Of a stretch of DNA of 64,000 bases, positions 56,544-64,000 are shown one piece after another. The first letter of the stretch is position 1. The number at the start of each line of letters is the position of its first letter. Origin of the DNA: Asterella californica (taxonomy: Eukaryota; Streptophyta; Marchantiopsida; Marchantiales; Aytoniaceae); the NCBI GenBank assembly GCA_036924285.1, contig JAYKYS010000014.1, positions 744,001 through 808,000 on the forward strand, written 5' to 3'. The notes below the pieces were generated by a model. That model searched no databases. It worked only from the letters and a program-made list of their open reading frames with translations, and was not told the origin of the DNA. The position numbers were made by a program, and so were the translations under genes.

Positions 56544-59434
56544 TCCAAAGGGTTTAGGAGTTTAGTCAGCGTGCAAGCACAGTAGCTTCGAATAAGAAGG
56601 CTTTGCAAAAAGGTGTTAGAATTGCAAGAAGACGTAACTGCGTAGCGTTACTGCGTTACTCCACACTGCGACATTCACAATTTACAAAGGAAGATACATC
56701 GATGAATGTAAACATTGCGACATTCATTTCTAAGCAAACGATGATACAACGATGAATGTAAACACTTCAACACTGCGACATTCGAACTTAGATTTTCATT
56801 GTTCATTGAACTTACGGTAACTTTGAAATGAAAGATAAGTCGTAGTAAGAACCTGATCCCAAAAAAGTGTATCGTCCAATTGGTACAATGAATCTGGATT
56901 CCTATTCCTGATTATGTCTCTTTGCCGATACAGCGAATCGCTCTCTTTGTCGCAGTTCAACAAACAATGAAAACAAAATGAAACAATTGTGAATGAATGT
57001 CTCGTTTACTCACAGTCGCGTCGATGATTCGATGCCGCGCGCTGCAACTCAAGCGGCCAAAGAGCTATGAACATGTGAGCTTTGTAGAACAAGTGTCCGG
57101 TCATGCTGTCATCTCTCTTGCTATGCCGCTGCCTGAATATTGCGAGAGCGCTGTGCCGACGCTGGACGAATTTACCATGTGTGCTGTGTCGACATGACGA
57201 ACCCATTCTAAACATGAACCCGTCGCTATACGTGTATGTCTCCGGTGTCGTGATAGGATGTCGTTCCCTCTAGCAAACATAATCGATTCCACAGTAGAGC
57301 TAGTAAATGTCTTGTAACGTCCTCCCAAATGTGAAAGCTCGTTCCCTTGCGAACATCCTTGTCTTGCCGTGCAATCAAGTCAATTCGCTCTCTCAGCTGC
57401 TGTCAATAACGATCAAGAACAGGTGCTCTTCGCTGCTATGCCGCTGTCACCTCGCTATGCCGCTATCCCTCGCTCTCCATATCTGAATGTCGATATGCCG
57501 CTACTATCCCGCTCTCGCTATGCCGCTGTCACCTTCGCAGCTGCGGCATACCTCGCTCTCGCTACGATCGTTGCTACACCTCGTTATGCCGCTGTCACAA
57601 GAGATAGAGTGATACCTCGCTCTCTAAACACCGCTCGTTCATGTCGCTGTCATATCGCTACCGCGATATGCTATGCTGCTATCCTCGCTCTCGCTCTCGA
57701 ACGTTGCAGCCTCTGTCACTTTCGCGGACCTTGCTCTCGCTAAGATCATGTCGCTGTCACTCTCGCTGTGCCGCTATCCTCACTCTCTCACTACCCCGCT
57801 CTCGCAGCATGCAGCAACGCCGCTACCCCAAAACACCTCGCTATGCCACTACTCCACTACTATCCCACTTTGAATTTACAAAATGCCGTTAATGTCGCTG
57901 TCACCTCACCGTCGCTACGCTACCGCACTACCCGCTATCGCTGTCTAGCTAATCCGCTCTCGCGATACCTTGATACCTCACCGTCGGTATACCGCTATCC
58001 CTTCCACACCTCGGTTCCTCTTTACGGTAGTCAAACTTGGCTCCAACGGCGTCTGAAAATGTGATCAACCCCATTACAACGGACCGCAAACAGTCACAGT
58101 GACCGAGCAAATCACGTAACTTTCACATTAAAACGTACATAATCTCCATACGCTCGATAACACCTTAATTTGAGAAATGGTGACACCACTGTAGGGTTCA
58201 TAGTTTGTATAAAAGACGTAGCAGCCATATATATGTAGCGTTAAAAGGCTGCGCGCGAACTAATCACCAGAGGAAAGAGACCCCATATGAACAGCTATTG
58301 GTCCAAAGCGAACAGGAACCGCAAATATCTCTTCGTTCCGTGAACTGAAAGTCTATTTAGGTGATGATTATGATGCATCCCTCAACAGGATGCAAGTCCC
58401 CTACTCTACCTACCCAACGACAGTACACAGAATGTATCCATGCTTCTACCGCTTGTTCCCCTCAGCTCCGAACTTCCCCACCTCACTTGGATAGGTATCA
58501 TGATTTATTTAGTTCGAAATTATGATTTAGTACGGGTCACGCACCACCGAGAAGAGAGCACGGACAGAAACTGGAAGGTAGGGTATTTTCATGTAGGAAT
58601 CTATCATTAGCACTTGTCAAGAGAAACGGTATGTTTTACTGGGCCAAATTTACATCAACTAAACTAAGGTCCATGGAGGTAAATAGTTCTGGAATGAATA
58701 CGTTCAAGCTCAAACTCTCCAAGAAGGGTTGCGTAGGAATAAAAATCTCAATGAAATGTACAAGTTTGTTAGTCTAAACGACAAGCTGCTTTCCAATGGC
58801 CTTAACACAGTGAACGCTACTTCTCTCAAGATTCCATTTCAACACGGACATATCCTCGGGACCAACTGAACCAATGAAGTTAATGTGAGATCCGAGTAAA
58901 AACTCCTAAAGGTATGCAGGCGGCCAGCCAAGAAATAACGTTTTACCCTTTCGATTGAAGGAGCGCAACCAACAAAGCTGGGCCTGAACATGTTCGGACA
59001 AGGGTACTCCACCGACTGCGTTCGCTGAAAGCAAGACTAACTCCAAAACAGATACCCTGGATAGCTTCAGCTAAATCTCGACAGACTGAACAGAAAATGT
59101 AAAGTGCGCCCTCAACATCTCCCGTGGTCTTGCTCTATATCTCACTGACGTCGTTCTCGTCGAAAACCGGAAGTTGATGCTTCCGCGAAAGTAACGGGCT
59201 TCTGAGGAGAGCCTGGAGAACCTACTTCCACCCACAAGACCAGAAAAAGGTACTAAGTAAATCGTAAGTCAACTGTTTCTAAGACTCAAGGAATGTTCAT
59301 ACACTGGATCCTTGCTATTCGGATTCAAGCTGCTAATGGACACTTGAATGAGATAATACACAGATCCGCCAAAGGTATTTACACACACACTGTCCTGTAA
59401 TCTTGCCGCTCCCTTCAAGTGTAAACAACGAGCT
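56544..59434. other. intergenic DNA downstream of Cactin
   Basis: Contains a short direct repeat near 56,700-56,776 (CGATGAATGTAAACA), the low-complexity block at 57,430-57,990 and otherwise unremarkable sequence. The last few hundred bases before 59,434 are probably the Cactin 3' UTR. Confidence 0.5.
57430..57990. repeat. degenerate CTCGCTATGCCGCTGTCAC-type repeat
   Basis: Irregularly spaced variants of CTCGCTATGCCGCTGTCACC and CGCTATCCCTCGCTCTC recur across about 550 bp. The spacing is not constant, so it is a cryptic repeat rather than a clean array. Long open frames here are a by-product of its composition. Confidence 0.75.
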
Positions 59435-62400
59435 CTATCGACGGTATCTATAACGCTTGAAGTTAAAGTAAACGTGTAAGATGCCACGTTCAAAAGTGCA
59501 CTTGAATCCTTTCTTATGAGAGTACTCCCATTCTTTATTGACTATCCTGAATGCCTGCACACCGTACATAATACGAAGTCATTACGAAGCCTACAGGTAC
59601 AGTCTCTTGCACAATCGAACCCAGTGGCCCACTTCTACGTCTACGCAGACAAATCAGTAGGAAAATCTCGACAGTGCGGAAACAAAAAGGATGGGTAGGC
59701 AGAATATTCCAGCAACCATAAAATGGAAAGGAACACTGCAGAAACTTACAATGTCTTCGTAAGGAGGACCCGCATGGAATCGGATCAAACACGTTTCTCC
59801 ATTGCTACCGTCCCGTTCGATATAATACGTTGGAGCCCTTGTCTTATCCACAAGGTCAGGGTAGAAGATATTGAACTTGTATCCTTGAACAATCTTAGGT
59901 GGAGGATTATCATGGTCATAATGGGTCTGATTATACTTGTTCCACTCGTATCCTGTATGAACACGATTGAAATACTTGGGCTTTCGTGGCCGATATTTGT
60001 CGTGCCACCAATATACCTGTCATCCAAATCAGGTAAGGCAGATAAGTCGTTAGCATGCGGCGAATTTTGGTGCTACTCCAAGCTCAAAACCAGATTCTGA
60101 CGTAAGACGATAATGCACAGAGGAAAATAAACTGCATCATCTTCGGCGCGACTCCTTACCTGTGATTCCAGATTGACTTCAGCACCGATACCAAGAATGG
60201 CATCTCCTTCTTCTATGCCTCCCATGGCCTTCAGCACCAGAGCCCTCTCTTGATTGGTTAATTCCATACTGTCTTCGTCTGGAACATTTGATCCTACTGC
60301 GGCCTCTTGCAACCTGCGCTGCTGCTCTTCCAGCACCTCTGCCCTCTTCCGTTCCTGTTATCGATAAGCACGGATGTGAATCTCGTGCACGCAAGGAATA
60401 CTGTACCTTCTCTTCCAACGCAACGCAACTCCCGTTCTCTACGAATGATTTCTCGACTTCGTCCTTAAGAAGAAAAGACCATACACGTCGTAGATAAACC
60501 GTCAAACAACAATAAAAACCCTATTTGGAAACCACGACTTCCCGGGAAGACAACTCACCAATTCAGCCTTGTCAGCCTCCGGATCCACCACTTCATCACC
60601 TTCATAGTCTTGAACGAGCTCAGGAGAAAAGGAACCAGGTTCTTCCTCACCCTCCCTGGTGCCCTCCTCTTCGGCCACTGGTTCTGGCGAGTAAGAGCCC
60701 GCCTCTGCACCTATAGGTGGTCAGTTAGGCAAGTGTCCATTCGTGAAAACAATAAAAACTTCCTACACCACCCTCTCAAGCTTCCGACAGGTAAGAGAGG
60801 ATGATTCCTAGACAAAGCAATATTTTGATTAAGAGTACACCTGTCATCACTCAGCGGAACGTACTAAGCTTTCGTGCATGAAAGAGTATAAGGCCGTGAT
60901 GGCACCACCTCTTAATGCAGAGGTACGTTAACCTTGTCTGACAACGTAGGTTCGGTTATTGGGTCCGCATAAAGGGTCGAACGCATTACGTTGGTTTTTA
61001 TATTCCACTGTCCTCGGAGGACGTTTGTACTCAAATTTAGAGGAAATTCACTTTAGTGCTAGGTGCCAGTGAGACTCCAGAATTTTAACTCTATCCATGT
61101 TACGTGTGTTTACAGTCTTTACACACGTGGCTGTAGATGCACTACGGCGTGTTTGAACTTTACAGAGACAAACGGTTCTAAAATATGATACTGTCCGTAC
61201 CGGTCTTAACTCTATCTAGTAACAGTCCTAAGAAAGATAGCAGTTTGGTGATCATCTTGAATTTTCAGTTTTATGTTCTCCTCTCTGCTAAAGTGTCTAG
61301 CATATGCCAACCCTCAAGGTTAAGGGGCCTCTTAACTTTACGTTAAGAGGTGGTGCGGTAGGCCCCTAATAAGGGCACGTGATGTCACATGACGTCTTAT
61401 CAACGAGCAGGGTATCATCGAATAACTGTGAAGTAACTGCACGGGACCCAAATACATTTTTGTCGTCCAGGCATAGCGTAAGAACAACTTCGACAGGGAT
61501 GTAGAGCACAGACCTAGTCATGTATAAGGGAACACAAGACCGGCAATGGAGGAAGCAAAACCCCATTTTACTAGAAGGGTGAATGTAACTTCATCGACCG
61601 ACCTTCCCATACGGAGGGTCATTAGAAGCCAATGTATATATATATATATATCAATACCTTACCTAATTCTACACAGCAGATAACTTGCTTACCTGCACCA
61701 TCAGCGTCAATCCTCTCCGGAACCTCGGCTTGCCCATCCACATCATCTACTTGACGGACATCTCTATGATCTAAATCTTCCGACTCCTGAAGCCGCTGTA
61801 AATGCTGTCGAAGCAAATCCGCATGAATCTCTCTAAGTCGTGCCTGCAAAGCCGATCCACCCAACATGTATTCTCAGAACCTTGCTGGCCTTTGTCCAGG
61901 AACGCAGTGCGGAGTTAAGAAATAGCTCGTTAAAGGGTGCTTTGAATGCCAAAAGCAACATGCAATATTTAGTTCATTTATCTCTCCCCACTCTCAAAAC
62001 ATGAACTCATCCACCAATAAGGCCAAGGAAAGTCCAGCTGTGTGGTGATCTCGATGGTAAAGCCAAGTTCACGTCCGAACAGGAAAGGCAGAGGGCAGAG
62101 GGAACTTACCTTCGCTTTGAAAATGTGAAGGCGTTTCAAAACTGCTTCCCAGTACTCCACCACTTTCGCCGTGCCTGAGCGCATCTGAGCCTCGATCTGT
62201 GTTTGCATATCATCAAGCTCACTGAAGCTCTTGCCCTGGAGCATTTTCCTAACTTCTGTGTCGACACTTGTGTGCAGTCCCATGTCCTCCGCTACAAGCT
62301 CAGGAGGGGGTTCTTCTCCTCGCACCCGGGCTCGGTCCAGAGCATCCCTCTTTCGTGCTTCTGCTATTTCCCAATCGCACACTACCATCATTGCCTGCAA

Positions 62401-64000
62401 AAGTAACAACTTGAGTACAACTTGATTGAGGGATTGGCAGTTGAGATCATCAGGTGGATCCATTTCTTGTTTCTTTGTTTTCTTCTTGTTGTTTTTATTG
62501 TTTTCTTCTTGTCACGTGAGGTCAATCTACGACTGACACGAGTACCCAGATGATACAAAAACTAAGCTAGTTCAGCAACTAACAGACCCTTCCTCTTCCT
62601 TGAGAAGTCCCGACAACGGCTTCTCAAAGAAGGAAACTGAAGGAAATCAGTGAACTTATGAACTTTACCTCCCAAAACTCGATGTGAGTTGGTGTAGCAC
62701 GATCAAGCTCCAAATGCATTTTGATGTCCAGGCGCAGCTCTTCCATCTCCTTCACCGTGAGTCCCTGTAAAGAATCCGGTGAAAACCGATGGACATCGTT
62801 CGTGAGCTTATGCCACATGATCGCAGAAAACTAGATTACAAAGTGCAACCTGTAGCTCCTCAAATCAGAAATACATGCAGGAGAAAACGCAATGTCAGTG
62901 TGCACGTAATGACAACCCAACGCTACTGATATGTCTTGATCGTGTACCGCTAACCCCAGGACAAGTCTTGGGGGGTCAAGTAAGCACCTTATATATTTTG
63001 TAAGGCTCATTGATTTCAATGTCAAAATCGTCGGACAGACTGAGATTCTTGGACAGAACATCGATGGGCTTGGCTCGTCCTTCACGGAGTCGAATGTCTG
63101 ACCGAACCTTGCTTTGCTCAAAATGAAACTGGATCCATGCGAAAACAAGATGTCCAAGGATACAATAATATCTTCGTCAGATTCCAGAACCTATTCCCAG
63201 ACTTACAACATTCTAACCTTCTAACATTTTAACATCCACCAGTAATTCACTTGAAGAGCTGACAGCGAGCCATTAATATCCACATTCTTTTGGTTGAAGA
63301 CTCCTTACCTCCTCCTCCTTCTTCTCCCAATCTTGAAACTCGGCCCTCGCTCTTTCTCTAGCCAGCATGGCCTGCGATAAAAGAAAATGTTAACATCGTT
63401 CTCAAACCTTCATCCTCACGTTTTTAACCAGAAACGACGGTCACGCTTATGGAATTCGTGCAGACCAGGACAAGAACTAGAGGAGCGATAGCAGTGAAAC
63501 CTGGTGGCTACTGTAAGGCTCAGCGAGTGACTTAAAAACAGCAAGTTGTTTGGATGCCGACGAGGCATCCAAACAACTTTCACGATAAACAGTGATTCTC
63601 CCGCACTGATGAAAACCCACTGCTAGAAAACCTTGCAGAAGTAGCAAAATCAAAATGATCACCGTACAGTCATAGCAACCGTGCACCAGACAACGTTACC
63701 CTTTCAGATAAAACTCACCATTTCTTCCTCGTGCTGAGCCTTCTCAATCGCTCTCTCCTCTCTCCGCTTCTTCACCTTGTCAATTTCGGCCTGGAAAATC
63801 CCCACAAAAGAAAGCGATGAGCACCGTAGTTCCGTCCGGCAATTCCAAGAGAAACGCAACTAACAAATCTTACGGCTAGGGAAAGGAGTGTCTACGTACC
63901 ATTCGCTCTTTCTGTCGCTTCCTTTCAGCCTTTAGTGAAAGCTCCCGAGGGTCTAAACCGTTTGTCAAGTCCTTCTCAATCTTTTTTCTCCAAACAAACC
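59435..64000 (-). CDS. CACTIN: Cactin, C-terminal ~565 residues (N-terminus beyond window)
   Basis: Nuclear protein that associates with the spliceosome. Exons from the window edge: 64,000-63,900 (WRKKIEKDLTNGLDP), 63,790-63,719, 63,371-63,309 (ARERARAEFQDWEKK), 63,128-62,988 (SKVRSDIRLREGRAKPIDVL), 62,764-62,669, 62,394-62,110 (Cactin middle domain; MRSGTAKVVEYWEAVLKRL), 61,843-61,693, 60,710-60,559 (acidic, GSFSPELV), 60,463-60,407, 60,354-60,160, 60,016-59,750 (YRPRKPKYFNRVHTGYEWNK, PPPKIVQGYKFNIFYPDL) and 59,554-59,435 (KGFKCTFERGILHVYFNFKR, stop TAG). The last two form the highly conserved C-terminal domain. Phases join without stops. The 57-bp exon at 60,463-60,407 is the least certain. 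Confidence 0.95.
61324..61366. repeat. nested hairpin in a Cactin intron
   Basis: CCTCTTAAC (61,328-61,336) pairs with GTTAAGAGG (61,342-61,350) over a 5-nt loop, and GGGGCC (61,324) pairs with GGCCCC (61,361). It lies in the intron between 60,710 and 61,693. Confidence 0.6.
63543..63579. repeat. perfect 16-bp hairpin in a Cactin intron
   Basis: AAGTTGTTTGGATGCC (63,543-63,558), a 5-nt loop, then its exact reverse complement at 63,564-63,579, in the intron between 63,371 and 63,719. Too short for a standard plant microRNA precursor on its own. Confidence 0.75.

Noticed and set aside
57369..58064. Overlapping plus-strand ORFs of 83-124 codons
   Set aside because: They result from the low-complexity CT/GC repeat, and all frames are open.

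Overview
The window reads as nuclear DNA of a green plant. Two single-copy eukaryotic genes with many short GT-AG introns match the plant versions of p115/golgin candidate 6 and Cactin. The rest is dominated by LTR retrotransposons, including a Ty3/gypsy type whose RT resembles lineages I associate with fungi and early-diverging plants. I cannot name the species. A non-flowering streptophyte (bryophyte, lycophyte, fern or charophyte alga) is my guess.

Layout. 1-6.5 kb: AT-rich intergenic DNA. 6.5-14.1 kb (minus): a GC6/p115 vesicle-tethering gene in at least 18 exons, 5' end unresolved. 15.4-15.9 kb: an old degenerate LTR. 20.8-28.6 kb (plus): a Ty3/gypsy element with two ~1.33 kb LTRs, an initiator-Met PBS and a decayed gag-pol ending in a chromodomain remnant. 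31.2-32.6 kb (minus): a protein-kinase-like pseudogene. 32,643-51,055 (minus): a chromodomain gypsy element flanked by a perfect 5-bp target duplication (CCAGT). Nested inside its pol gene, 34,923-47,453 (plus), is a second, very different gypsy element as a partial tandem: one full gag-pol copy followed by a second LTR, leader and truncated gag. 51.6-51.9 kb: a 46-bp minisatellite. 54.2-56.5 kb (minus): a broken MULE transposase with a SWIM zinc finger. 57.4-58.0 kb: a low-complexity repeat. 59.4-64 kb (minus): the C-terminal part of Cactin, running off the window.

Most notable signals. (1) Both the chromodomain element and the element nested in it carry, upstream of gag, a homologous pair of ~71-codon ORFs (orfA-orfB here), spaced 5-6 nt apart. 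I recognise no known family for either. (2) The chromodomain element's LTRs carry a dense array of perfect heat-shock elements upstream of a TATA box, as in heat-activated retrotransposons. (3) The intact element has a candidate -1 frameshift signal (U-run, 6-nt spacer, 8-bp hairpin) exactly at the gag-pol junction. (4) The LTRs of the 20.8-28.6 kb element hold a 30-bp perfect palindrome that co-varies with a near-palindrome in the old LTR at 15.4 kb.

Inferred history: kinase-like locus, then chromodomain element insertion, then insertion of the second element, then a deletion that removed the 3' part of its second copy together with about 200 bp of the host element.
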